From Symbiodinium microadriaticum (taxonomy: Eukaryota; Sar; Dinophyceae; Suessiales; Symbiodiniaceae), in contig LSRX01000428.1 in the NCBI GenBank assembly GCA_001939145.1, positions 1 through 64,000 on the forward strand: a stretch of 64,000 bases of DNA, given 5' to 3'. The position numbers and the translations under genes were made by a program. This document shows, one piece after another, positions 11,812 to 23,100 of this stretch (positions within the stretch are counted from its first letter, which is position 1; each line of letters begins with the position of its first letter). The notes beneath the pieces are model-generated. The model was given only the letters and a program-made list of their open reading frames with translations, was not told the origin of the DNA and made no database searches.

Positions 11812-12014
11812 TCGGGTGGAGGCAGAGCGGATGCAGGCGGAGGCGAAATGCTGACAGGCCGAGCTCGCTACGAAGCAGGACCAGATTCGGAGGGAGCAGG
11901 AGGCAGAGACGCGAAAGCTTCGCATAGGCACAGTGGTTGCGAGGTCGCGACTAGGAATCCATGTGCAGGAGCTGCGGCAAGCTCGCGAGCAGCTTGAGCA
12001 AGAGCTGCATGGCT
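11812..12014 (+). pseudogene. coiled-coil coding relic with an internal stop
   Basis: One frame reads EAERMQAEAKC, then TGA, then QAELATKQDQIRREQEAETR and RKLRIGTVVARSRLGIHVQE, ending ELRQAREQLEQELHG and TGA at 12012-12014. The heptad-like Glu/Gln/Arg/Ala pattern runs straight through the first stop. The simplest reading is a CGA-to-TGA transition in a former coiled-coil exon. No splice donor or acceptor around the stop removes it convincingly. It may be a remnant of, or an exon from, a gene related to the coiled-coil exons at 14.9-15.8 kb. Confidence 0.4.
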
Positions 12015-12516
12015 GAGCGGTTATTATGTGAGAGTGTATTTCCCCGTAATCTCGAGAAGTGCCCTGCCCGGATCAAAGGAGAAGGCAGCTGAAACAGCAG
12101 CCGTCTCCTGAAACGACTGCTTCAGACAGCCGAAAGCCACACCGCTAGCTCCCACTGCTTGGTGTTCTGGCGAGGCTTCGGCAGACGCAGGCCAAATGCT
12201 TCAAGCTTTGAGCCTCGATGTCAGAACAGGGGCGTGAACGTCGGCTGCATGGGGAGCCGTTCGGCTGAAAGTGACCGCGTCGTGAAGCCTGCACTGCCAC
12301 TTGAATCTTGACACAGAACAAGCAGGACGCTTTTGCTGCAGCTCTGAAACCCGCGCATGCAACACGACAGCAGATCTCAAAAGCCCACCTAACCGTAACT
12401 CACCTCTCCTCGTGATACTTCTCGTGGCAATGGCATTCGTGAAGAAGCTTTTCCCAGGCAGGGGCCGATAACCTCTGGAGTGTGGAGTTGCGGATGGGGA
12501 TGCGAGGGAGCGAGGA
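12015..12516. other. intergenic, likely upstream region of next gene
   Basis: No coding pattern was found on either strand. It precedes the putative myristoylated start at 12517. No promoter element can be named; dinoflagellate promoters lack well-defined consensus motifs. Confidence 0.4.
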
Positions 12517-13945
12517 ATGGGCGCAGGTTCTTCGAAGAAGAACGAAGCTCCTCCGAGCACTCCGAGCCCGCACAGCGCTCAGCCGCAGGCGGCTGGAAAT
12601 GGACTTTGAAGGGCCCGTTGGGTCGCCTAGGGCCTCGGGCTGAGTGCGACACCGGACCAGGCCATGCCGAAGGGCTACGGACAGTACCCGCAGTACCCAG
12701 ACCCCTTCCCAGGTGGGGAGATGGGACTTGAGACCTCACCACACAGCTGCGATGCACGCTGCGGCTCAGGCAAAGGCTTTTCTGTGCCAGCCGGGCCTTG
12801 GCCCAACAAGGGCTATTCGAAGGGCGGCCCTACAGCGCCGGGGTTTCCGGGCGTTCCGGGCCCGGTCTACGAGGGCTACCAGTACCAATTCTCGGTGCAG
12901 AGCATGGGTCCTATGGGTCCTATGGCGGGTCCCGTCCCTGGGCCTGGAAGGCGCCCCCCATTGGGAGAGCCTCTGCGCAAGTCTCGCTCGATCTCTCGCT
13001 CCGAAGGCCAGCGGCTGGACCTGGCGGACCCGGACCCGGCCCGGTTGCGGCGACGCAAAAGGCAGAAGCAGGAAACACGCTGCGAAGTGACTGGCCTCCC
13101 AGCCGCAAGGTGCCACCGGCTGCTGCTCGCACGAGGAAGTCCATGGGGCCTCTCATGCCGCCGCTTCCCCCATCTGCGCTGCGGCCGGATTCACCGGTGT
13201 TGCCGGAGGCGGAGGCGAGACCTTGCAGTGCCCAGAGGTGTTAACTGGACTATGGACTTAAGTGCAAGACAACCTGTTCGAGTAGACTTTTTTTTGCAGC
13301 AGGCCGACGATTGCCTCTGGTGCCTCAGAAGCAGTGGGGAGATCTCTGCAGGATGTCAATGTCTCTACTTGATGATGTGAGGCCAACTCCACAAAGATCC
13401 ACCTCCAGGTCCCAGGTCACAGATGTTCCCCCGGCAGCTCCTGCCCAGCCGCAAGCAGCTGCTCCTCGTTTGGGCACCCAGCCGGACCGAAAGTCTGAGT
13501 CTCCTCCAGAAGCTCCGAGTTCAGAGACGCACAGCTCTGCTTCGGTTGCACCAGTGATGCCGGTGACCGAAGACAGCATGCCGCGCATGCCAGCGATGCC
13601 AGCAGCAATGCCCGAGCCGGTGGCTGCGCCTCCAACACAAGCAGTGGGCATGCAAGCACCCATGTCCGACCAAGGCTTGCCCAAAGAGGCGCCAGCATCT
13701 ACCAGACCCGACATGCCAGAGCCACACTCTGAGTCGGTGCCCGCTGCTCAAGCAGGAGGCGGGAAGCCTGCACCACTCGTGGCAATGCCCGAGCCCGGGC
13801 TGGGAGCCGCGGCGGCGGGCCAAGGCCAAGCCATGTCCGTCGCCGCCGTCCCAGAAGCGCAAGGTGCAGGCTCCTTCTCGGAGCCAGGTCTCTCACCATC
13901 TGGTGCTTTACCAGCGGCCGAGCTTGGGAGATCATCCTCGCGGGG
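12517..13945 (+). CDS. putative N-myristoylated, Gly/Pro/Met-rich and Pro/Ala-rich low-complexity protein
   Basis: The proposed start at 12517 reads MGAGSSKKNEAPPSTPSPHS. Gly2, Ser6 and Lys7-Lys8 fit the N-myristoylation consensus, so membrane attachment is inferred. An in-frame TGA follows after 31 codons, so a short intron must end before MPKGYGQYPQYPDPFPGG (12664). The next part is collagen-like (APGFPGVPGPVYEGYQY; MGPMGPMAGPVPGPG), then basic and Ser/Arg-rich (RKSRSISRSEGQR). The coding frame shifts between about 12960 and 13100, by an unplaced intron or an indel, to SRKVPPAAARTRKSMGPLMP. An intron from about 13238 (agag|gtgtta) runs to an acceptor at 13301-13350 preceded by a T-run. The last exon is Pro/Ala/Met-rich (PRMPAMPAAMPEPVAAPP). 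Low complexity makes homology unhelpful. Whether the exons after the N gap belong to the same gene is open. Confidence 0.45.
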
Positions 13946-14160
13946 TGGACCATCGGTTACTTGCTTGCATCCGGTGTGCTACTGAGTGCTGGCCCTAAGT
14001 CGTTGCGCACCGCCAAAAGTCGTAGCAATCCCGCGTCACCTTGCGGAAACGTATTACCAACCCTTATAACCGACCACTGTGACAACATCTTGCATGCTTG
14101 TTTGTGCAGCGTCACACTGGGGTTTCGTATTTTCGTGCTAGCCGATCGTTCCATTGGGAA

Positions 14161-14710
14161 TCGAGCGTCTACATGGGACTGGCACATGGGGACTGGCTGC
14201 TTTTGATGTGTTGTGCTGATCTGTGTCTCGAGTGGTTGACTCTCCGACGTGTTTCTCGAGCTACAAGCGGTTGACNNNNNNNNNNNNNNNNNNNNNNNNN
14301 NNNNNNNNNNNNNNNNNNNNNNNNNNNNNNNNNNNNNNNNNNNNNNNNNNNNNNNNNNNNNNNNNNNNNNNNNNNNNNNNNNNNNNNNNNNNNNNNNNNN
14401 NNNNNNNNNNNNNNNNNNNNNNNNNNNNNNNNNNNNNNNNNNNNNNNNNNNNNNNNNNNNNNNNNNNNNNNNNNNNNNNNNNNNNNNNNNNNNGTGTTAT
14501 GATGCCACTGATGTGACTGATGTATGTCTCCCGGGCACGCTTGCGAAATCGAGCGTCTACATGGGGAATGGCCGGATGCCACATGTGTTTGGGACATGGA
14601 TCTCGGGTGTAGTCTGTGCATATTCCCAGCACAATCGCATCATTTCCATCGAATCGAGCAGTTTTCCTTCTGCTGCGATGCCGTGTCAAATCCCGCGTCT
14701 ACATGGGGAT
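14161..14710 (+). repeat. recurring motif flanking the assembly gap
   Basis: The word gcgtctacatggg with related flanks occurs at 14165, 14553 and 14695 (aatcgag-gcgtctacatggg, aaatcgag-gcgtctacatgggg, caaatccc-gcgtctacatgggg). The last two are 142 bases apart. The 218 Ns lie between the first two copies, so the gap probably reflects a collapsed or unresolved tandem array of this unit. Confidence 0.55.
14276..14493. other. assembly gap (218 Ns)
   Basis: The sequence is N throughout. Any reading frame drawn across it is meaningless. Confidence 1.
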
Positions 14711-14889
14711 TGGCTACTTGTGCTGTGACTTTTGGGCATGTGCTATGACTTTCGGCGGTTCGAGCGTCACCATGCGGAAAAGCAGCATTGCAACGACTTT
14801 CGACGGCCTGCCGCGACTTAGGGCGACCACCCAGTAGGATCTGATCGGGGTGCTGTGCCTGCTGTATGACTCAGGAAGTTCCTCTGTCC

Positions 14890-15770
14890 GAGACTTAGGT
14901 ACAGTTCGCTGAGGGATGCGAAGATCCGCAACGAGCGGTACCAACAGCCTCACGCAGCGGGAGCCGCCCAACAGTGACGCACTTGCGCTCTGAGCTGGAG
15001 CGTCTTCAGAAGGCGGGACTCCAACCGCCCGAATCTATTTCGGAGCACGACATTGACACATCGTGTTGCAGGAAATGGAGGCTTTGCGTTTGCAACCGAC
15101 GGCAACCTCCAGTCCAGACACGGCAATGCGGGAGGAGGAATTGCGGCTGCTGCGGGAGCAGTCGCTTGAGTCAGATTCGGTCATGTCCTGTTGACACTGC
15201 GAAATCTGAACGTGTAGTGTGCTTTAATATGAGCGACAAGGCTGGAAGAAACGGAGAGAGAGAACCAGGCCTCAGTATCCGAGTGATGTGTCAGACCACT
15301 GGGAGACGTTTGTCGGTACCAGCTCGGCCAGGCGCTGCGTGCGAAGCAGGCAGAAGACCCGGGCAGCCCCCCCAGCACTGGGGTTCCAGCAAGAGTGCAA
15401 CATTGGCGAATCCGCGAATCCCAGGTCCTGCTCCCAGGAGGCGTGGCCGAAAGAGTCTCAAAAAGACCATGGACTTGACGGCGCACCGCAGAATCAGCTG
15501 GCAGGCGCGACGTGGTTCTTGGTGTGTCTCCGGTCCCTTTGCATCGTTGCTCTAACCAAAGAACCCGCAGAAGTGCAGGACTTGCCAGAAGGCGAGCGCT
15601 TGCCTTCGGAAGTTCGGTCCTGAGCCAGAGGGATTTGACGAGGAGGCCGCTTCTTGTTGCTTCTATGGAAGCTCCTCATTATGTTAGGAAAGTGATGTTG
15701 ATGACGACGACGATCTGGAAGAGTTGCTAGATTTGTCAGAGTCTTGCCAGCAAGAATTGAGGCGAGTTTG
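14890..15770 (+). CDS. coiled-coil or acidic protein, several short exons
   Basis: Exons can be read as follows. LRSELERLQKAGLQPPESIS occurs near 14980-15040. EMEALRLQPTATSSPDTAMR continuing REEELRLLREQSLESDS lies at 15072-15179, after ttgcag and before gtcatg. LGQALRAKQAEDPGSPPSTG to RIRESQ lies at 15323-15424, after accag and before gtcctg. An acidic exon ESDVDDDDDLEELLDLSESC lies at 15688-15770, after gttag and before gtcgaa. The 15072 and 15323 exons join in phase 0. Heptad-like Leu/Glu/Arg patterns suggest coiled coils. No domain family is recognised. It may continue the gene starting at 12517, across the N gap, or be separate. Sequence to about 15975 may hold one more exon (PEVHTPAESQTMTPPKATE). 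Confidence 0.45.
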
Positions 15771-15975
15771 GTCGAACAAGGGCACTATTTGCATGTTGCA
15801 GTTCTATCGGCTGAGCATGATCTGGACACTGAGGCACACCGCGACCCATAGCTTCCAGTGCAAAGAAAAAGCTACTGAGGGATTCAGCATGTACTCATTG
15901 GCAGATATAATTGGCAGGGGTGCTAAGCTGACCAGTAACCGGAGGTGCATACTCCAGCAGAGAGTCAGACCATGA

Positions 15976-17190
15976 CACCGCCAAAGGCCACAGAATGCTG
16001 TTCAACAATATTCACGAATGGCGTTTTTGCCAGGCGCCCGTGGTCGAGGATCAAGGCGTAGTACCGAGCAAGGTGCCAACATTGCTAACTCACTGAGCTT
16101 CGCATTGGTGCTGTGTCCCCCGCTTTGAAACTTTAAACTTTGGAGGCATCGTCTGCCTGCAATGCAGGGTCCTGGAGCCCCGCCCAGGCGTGGAGGGCGG
16201 AGGGACAAGAAGCTGCGGCTGTCTGTCATTATCATTTTTAGATGTCGCTGCAGCGAAGAAAGTGGTCCGGGTAAGGAGTATTCGTGGCGAGTTGAAGGTT
16301 ACTGTAGCGTGTGCCATGTGCAGTCTACAACATTCTGCAAAGACTCAGCGGACATGATGCACTTTGAGGGCACACAGGCACAACCACGTCGCTGTAGGTG
16401 TTGCTACCAGTAGCTATCTTTCGCAGGACATCCCCGAACCGGCCGAAGAAGGCACCACACCACAGCCGAAAAAGCAGCAGAACAAACACTGTATGCAGAC
16501 AGGTAAAATCCAGGCAACTGCAACATTGAAGCACCGGATAACAGAACAAATGGATGTCGAGACACCGGGAAAGCTTGGACACCAGGATTCAGAGACACAC
16601 GACACATGTCATTCCGGGACACCACTGGATAGAAGTCGTAAGGCTGGGACTCCGCAAAAAAACCGAGATAACGTGACGGACCCTGCAGACACCAGAACAT
16701 CGCGAAGCCGAGAAACGAAGACGCCAAGACAGAAATTACAAGTCTGGGACGGTGAACACACACACACACACACACAGCCGTGCGGACACAAGTTTCCACT
16801 TTGTCGAAAGCACTCTTGTCAGCCCGTGGCCTGTCTTTCCTGTTTTTGCCAGCTCGGGGGCCTTCTGAGATGCGACTCGGATGCCGGAGAGGCATTGGGC
16901 ATACCCCCGCCCTTGCCCCCTAATGCGTAGCGTCGTTGGCGGAGGAACCCTGTGACCAGGAAGGTACACTCACAGGCAGTCGCTCTCACACTCACAGGCA
17001 CAGATAAGCACGCCCACACATTCACTTGTCATAATTTACGTGCAGCAGCTCAAGCAGCACGGTTTCCAGTCCCACGGGATGAGATGTCAGGTCTTAGCAA
17101 CATCAGGACGAGCTTGGCTCCTAGTTGTGGCGGTTGCACGTGCAGACTGCAGCCCTGTGTCAGTTGCAACACACGCCTGGCGTCTTCTGT
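15976..17190. other. no supported gene; contains an (AC)n microsatellite
   Basis: Short open frames without recognisable domains. A CA-dinucleotide run lies at about 16757-16776. Sequence up to 17190 may include the unplaced 5' end of the kelch gene. Confidence 0.45.
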
Positions 17191-20100
17191 GATGAAGGTC
17201 ATCGTCTTTGGTGGCTTCGACGGTTCGGCCGACCATCGCAGCACCGAGGTCCCGATTGCATCTGTTTCAGTGGTACTGGTGCTGTCAGATTTCTCAGATC
17301 CTGGACACCGCCAGCATGACCTTCTCCATGGGTCCGACAATGGGTGGTTCTCCAAGCTCTGCGTGCTCCAAGCTACGGGGGGATTCGGGTGCATGCTGTG
17401 AGTTCGAACGAGGCGTCGGCCGCAGCGGCTGCGCCGTCGCATCGTTGGACGAGAGAAGAGTCTTGGTGGCTGGTGGCTTCGATGGCTCCAGGACTGAGTA
17501 GGAGTCGCATGGTCGCTCCCTTTGCAAATGTATAAACGCTGCAAATGAAAGCCAGGAGCCTTGACACCACCGAACTAGTGGATCCAGTGACGCTGAAGGC
17601 TCCACTGCTGCTGCCTTTGCCATCATCAGGCATGTGTAATGTCGTGTTGAGGTCAGTGCTGGTCCGAGAATGGGTACCAGGCCGTCACAGACAGCATGCC
17701 GCCCTGCCCGTTCTGAAAGTGTTAAGCAAGGCGCAATGCATGCGCTGCAGTGAGACTGGATGCGAAACGACTGCTCGTGGCTTGGCAGCAGCCGGCGAAG
17801 TACGAGCTCAGTACCCGCGCGACCTTGACGACAGGTTATCGGTGGTTCGGATGATGCCAGCGAGCTGGACTCCACCGAGGACCTGTCCTCAGAGATTTGT
17901 TCAATGAAAGAGCAGGTCAACAGGGTCCTTGCTTGAAGCGAGCCTTAAGGTGCTCGATCTGGAGAAGATGACCTTCTCCAGTGGACCTAGGATGGGAACC
18001 TGCGCTCGCCTCGGCTCTTGCGACATGTCGGAATGTGAGGATTACGGCATGTCTTTACCTGAAAGACCTGCTCCCGCACCAGCAGGTCGCAATGCCTGTG
18101 CTGCGTCCTTGATCGACAGCCAGCGCTTGCTGGTGATTGGCGGTTCCGACGGCGGCAGCGATCTGGAGCAGCTGTCTGCCCATTGCACCATTCCAAACTG
18201 CCATAGACTCCGACGCTCTGCTTAGTTAAGGCTGAATTGTGATATGCACTCTGCGGGCTCAAAGATGAGTGTTGCCCAGGTGCTGGGCTTTTTAGTTCAG
18301 GGCTCTGCTTCGAACTGGTGGGGTTTAGGGTGCCCAGCCCACTGTGCGGGTTCTCTCGGTGTCCTGTCTTTGGCCTTGGTCACCGGTGTCTGTCTTGGAT
18401 TTCTTCTCTCCTTGTGGATTTTCCAGGCTTCCCTCTTCCTGCCAGCCGTTCGTCAGCCTGCTCCTTGCCCTGAAGCCCCTCTTTCTGCGGAGGCGCCTCG
18501 GCCTCGATCTCTTCGACTTCGAGGGTACGTGCATGAGCAGGGATAGCCTCCTGCAAACGATTAGGTCTGCTGTGGCCAGTCTCCGGACCGCACTGCAAGA
18601 GCTTGAGGAGGAGCCGGACCATTGGGAGCTCGTAGAGCCTGTGAGCCACGTTGCTCCAGAGCCTGCTCGTGGCTCTTCTGCTGGCACTGGTGCCTCTTCT
18701 TCCAGCCATCCTGTGTCAGGCCCTGGCTTTTCGCCTCCTTCGTCTCCTGCCTCTGCTTTGCGTGACGGGTCTCTGGCCCCCCGCCTGGGTGATCCACTGC
18801 CTGGTGACGCCCTTTTCCTGGTCTCTTCCCTTCACACGTGCGATCGGCAGCCCCGGGCTGTCCGTGCCTGGGAGGCAGGTCTTCAGGCCGGTGCTGTCCT
18901 GCGGGGTGAATTTGAGGTGCCTAACGCTACGCCTTCTTTGGGCATCCGCAATCGTTTTTACGTTGTGCTTTGGTGCCGGGGCATTGCTGAGGTTCGCGTC
19001 TTTACTTCCTTTGGCCGGTTCAAGCAGTACACTGGGCCCTTGGAGCACAGCAGAACTATCTGCCACGGTTTCCCCACTGAAGGGGAATCTCGGGTTTTCG
19101 TCAGGGCCGCTGGCCTACTTTTCCCCGAGCGCGAGCAATGGAGTTGATCCAAGAGTTCTTGGCCTCCCCTTACGAGGCAGGTGGCCTGGTGTTGGATTGG
19201 CCCTCAGTCCCCCCTCGGACCTGTGTCTTCGTGCCGCTTTTGGTTCGCGACGGAGGCGTCTTGGGAGCCGTTCCCTTTGGGTTTCTCGATGCAAGCCTTG
19301 TCTCTGCCGGGCAAACTGGGGCATTGGATGCCGTGGTTGGCCCTTCTTCCGAGGTGGAGCTTGCCCTAGCCGAGGAGGAGGAGGATGGTTCCCTTCGGCC
19401 CGTCGAGGAGGTGTGCAAAGCGCTTCTTGTGGACTTCAGCCTGGAGGTGGCTTCTTTTGTGGCCTGCTACGATCCCGTGACCTCTCCTGTGGAGGCCGTG
19501 CCTTTCGTTCCTGCCCGGCCAGACCAGCAAATTGCATTCAGCGAGGCTCTCGCCACCGCCCGTGCTTGGATTGCCGCAGAGGAGGGCGAGCGCCTCGCCT
19601 TTTACTCTGCGGCCGAGGGGGCCGATGTTCCCGCCCAGGGCCCGATAGGCCTGGGGGAGCCGAAGAAGCGCCCGGCTCCCAAGGCCAAGAGGCATACGAA
19701 TGCCCAGTTGGCAGAACAAATTGGCACGCTGGTGGATCTGATTCCTGCCCTGACTCAGCAGATGCAGGATCTTTCGGCCCGTCAAGCTGCCCTCGAGAAA
19801 AAGGCGGCTGCTCCGAGCCCGCCTGCTCCTTCGCCTCTGCCTGTTCACCGCCAGCCCTTCCCCTTAACCGGTTCCCTAGTGCCTCCTCCGAACCCCTTAG
19901 GTGCCTTAAATGGGTTGATAGGAGCCCTCCCAAGGTGCGACATCCCTTGCAGAGCCCTCCTCCTCCCTTGTCGGAGGCGCCTGCCGACGAAGAGCTTGGT
20001 TTGGACGAAGAGACCGGAGAGCCCCTTCTGCCCGAAGGCCAAGGTGTGTTTGCAAAGGCAATGCTGCAGCAGAGCCGTGCACTAGGAAACCTGGTGTCCC

Positions 20101-23100
20101 ATTTGGTTGCACAGGCCGAGGCCTCCGACTCCTCTCTTTCGGCTCTGGGAAGCGTCTCCTTAGGATCGAGAGGGGCCTCCAAGAGGGAGAGAATGCAAGA
20201 GCAGCTGGCAGCCCGGTCAGGCTCTTTTCTTCTGCAGGTCAGCCAGCAGGCTTTGAGGAGGCTGGCTCCCTCGGAGCCCATCCCCACTACGAGGGCCGAG
20301 CTCACGGCCAGGCGGCCCGTGTTCACTTTGTACGCCGAGCGCTTCGGAGGGTTTGGGTCGCAGCGGGGCTTGGGCATCATGTTTTGGCTGCTGGCGAATA
20401 TCCTGGACGCCTTGGTGGCAGGGGACACTGTGGGGGCAGAGGAGATGGCAGCCCTTGCCATTATAGCCACCAGCAAGCCTCCCAAGATTCCGGGTCTTGG
20501 GATATAGCCTACCTGCTGACTCTGTTGGAGGATCCCCCTCACCAGCTGTTTGCCCATCGTCCCTCTTCCCAAAACCCGAGGTTGAGGGCGTTTGGCGGCC
20601 TGACTCCCCAGCCGTGGGCCACGACCACGCTCGCCTACATAAAGGAGATAGATGCCATTCAGAGCCGCAGGTCGGAGGCCACCAGCTCAGCCAAGGCAAA
20701 GGCTCCGGCTGCTGCAGAGCCCGACCCCTCGCTTGCAAAACCTCGTCGCCCAAGGTTTCCCAAGAAGCCCAAGGAGGCGGCCAACTAGTTGATGAGCCTC
20801 GCTCTGGTGCCGTGCGTTATCACAAAGGCCCTTTTGAAGGAGGCCTGGGTTCTTTGCCAGAAGGTCCGGCCGTGGCGCAAGATTTGAATGCTGCCAGTGC
20901 CCGGGCGCACTCGTCTTTGAATTTGTCTGTTGGTGAACTTGGTGGGCCTTTGTCGGCCTCGTGCCCGCCTTGCTCCAGCTCTACAGTGCATGCTGCTTCC
21001 TCCGCTTTTGTTTCGGAGAAGCCCTGCTCCCGGCCTTCTTGCCAGCGGCCTCGTGAGCTAGGTTTTAGGGCTTTTGGTCTTAGCCTAGCGGCCCGGGTCG
21101 TTAGGTCTAGAGGGTCTTTTGGAGCCTTTCTTTTCGCTTCTTTGCACCTCCCTCAGGATCGACCACCTCGTCCTGCACACGCCCTTTTTCCTTTGCCGGT
21201 CCCTTTTCCCGGATGCTTCCAGCACATCCCCTCAGCCAAGGCCTCTCGTGTGAGGTCCCGTGTTGCTTCAAGGCGGGTTGCCCACGTCGCCGTGATGGCT
21301 TGCAACTTCCTCTTCTCCGGGGCCTCCTTTGTTCCACTGGACCTGCTGAGACACCGGCCAAACAAAGCTCAGGCCGCTGCGCTTTCATATGTGCACAAGC
21401 TTTGTAGGGCGTGCGGTGCCGTGGAGCCCTTCTTGGTGGGCTCCGCTGGGCGCCGAAATCTTTCTCTCGTTTCCCAGCTGGGCGAGCTTTGCGAACACCT
21501 AACTTTGGTCGGGCCATCCGCTGACCCCTACGGACCTTCTTTTCATGGTGCTGCTCCCCGGCTCCCTTCGGACCTTGCCTCAGAAAGCTCTCTTTTGCAG
21601 AAGATCGCGTCTGGAGTTAGTCTGCAGGCCGGCCCGACACAGGAGCTTTTGCCTTCGCGGTCTGCCCACGGTGACCCTCTTAAGCCTTATGCTCCTTTTT
21701 GTGCCGACAGGTTGAAGATTTCTGGGCTTGGCCATTGGGACCCTGTCCCCTTCTTGTGCTCTGACCCTGATTTGCAGGTTGCTTTCCTGGAGCCTGACCT
21801 TTTGCTGCATGGAGCCGAGCCCCCTTCCGAGGAGGTTCCTGACCTTAGCCGCGAAAAGCCAGGCGAGACTTTGAGGCTTGCTTTGAAATGGGCCAAGCAA
21901 GGACTTCTTTTCCTCAAGGACGACTACTCAGACCAGGTCCTGCCTGAGGACTCGGTCCGCGTCTTCAACTGCTACAAGTCCAGCGAAGCTGACCGCCAAA
22001 TAGGCGACAGGAGATCGAGAAATTTTCGAGAGCGCGCCTTGCGTGGCCCGAGCGCTTCCTTACCCTGTGGACCCGTGTTCCTTGGCCTGTGCGTCAACCC
22101 CGCTACCACCACACTCCGGATAGCGGTGGCCGACAGAAAAGACTTCTACCACCAACTCAGGGTGGGTCCGCGCAAAGCTGCTCAGAATGCTTTGTTTCCT
22201 CCGCTCTTTGAGAGGGATTTGGTTGGCACCGAGGCCTATGACCTCCTTTGTCGGCGACGGGCTGCCTCAAAGCCCTCTTCTCTTCTTGTGCCACCGCCTA
22301 ACCGGGCAAAGGTCGTGGCCTGTTTCCAGGCAATCTTCCAGGGTGATCACCTGGGAGTCGAGGTCGTGCTCCCACCGGAACATGTTGATTGACGCCGGGC
22401 TCCTTGCTCCTCAAGAGGAGCTGCTCTCGACTAGCATCTTCCCTGCCAGCTCTGTGCTGCAAGGATTGGTGATCGATGACTTTTACTCGGTTTCCCTTGA
22501 GAGGCCTGATACCCCCCCTCAAGAGTCAGCGGCGGTTGCCCGGCTTGATTGTGCCCTAAAGGCTTACGACCAGCACCGCCTCTTGGGCTCTGTCGAGAAG
22601 GACGTTCGAGGTTCTGATTGTTCTCGTGTGGCCGGGGCCGAACTGGATTCTTCTGCCGGGACCCGCCAGCTCGGTTTGGTCACTGCTGGAGCCCCCAAGG
22701 CCAAGAGGCTATCCTTATCCTCGATTTCGTTGTCGTTGGCGGCTCTGCCCTGCACCGCCGGAGAGCTACACTCATGCTTGCTCGGGGGATGGGTCTCCGC
22801 TTTCATTTATCGGCGGCCCCTGATGGCGACGTTCCAGAAGGCCTTTGCTCTTTGCCCGAATCAGGCCTCCTCGGCTGATGCTCTCGAGCCTGTGCCTCTC
22901 CCTCGCCGGATTGCTGATGAGCTCGTTTTGGCTGCTGCTTTGTCTCCCCTTGCGGTCGCTGACCTGGCTGCTCCCTGGGAGGAAAAGGTCTATGCCACAG
23001 ATAGCAGCGAGGAGGGGGCTGCCATTGTCTGGGCACCGTTGTCTGCTAATACCGCAGCTCTTGTCTGGCGCGCCTCTGACCGGAAAGGGGCCTCAACAAA

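Noticed and set aside
14169-14728. Open frames crossing the N run
   Set aside because: They exist only because Ns do not encode stops.
18651-19880. First two thirds of a 618-codon + strand frame (18651-20507) as one protein
   Set aside because: Up to about 19900 the frame is Arg/Gly/Cys-rich shadow sequence; only its last part is real Gag-like coding after a frame change.
19538-20572. 344-codon - strand frame inside the retroelement
   Set aside because: Shadow of GC-rich coding sequence; the + strand frames carry the Gag-like peptides and the Pol that follows.
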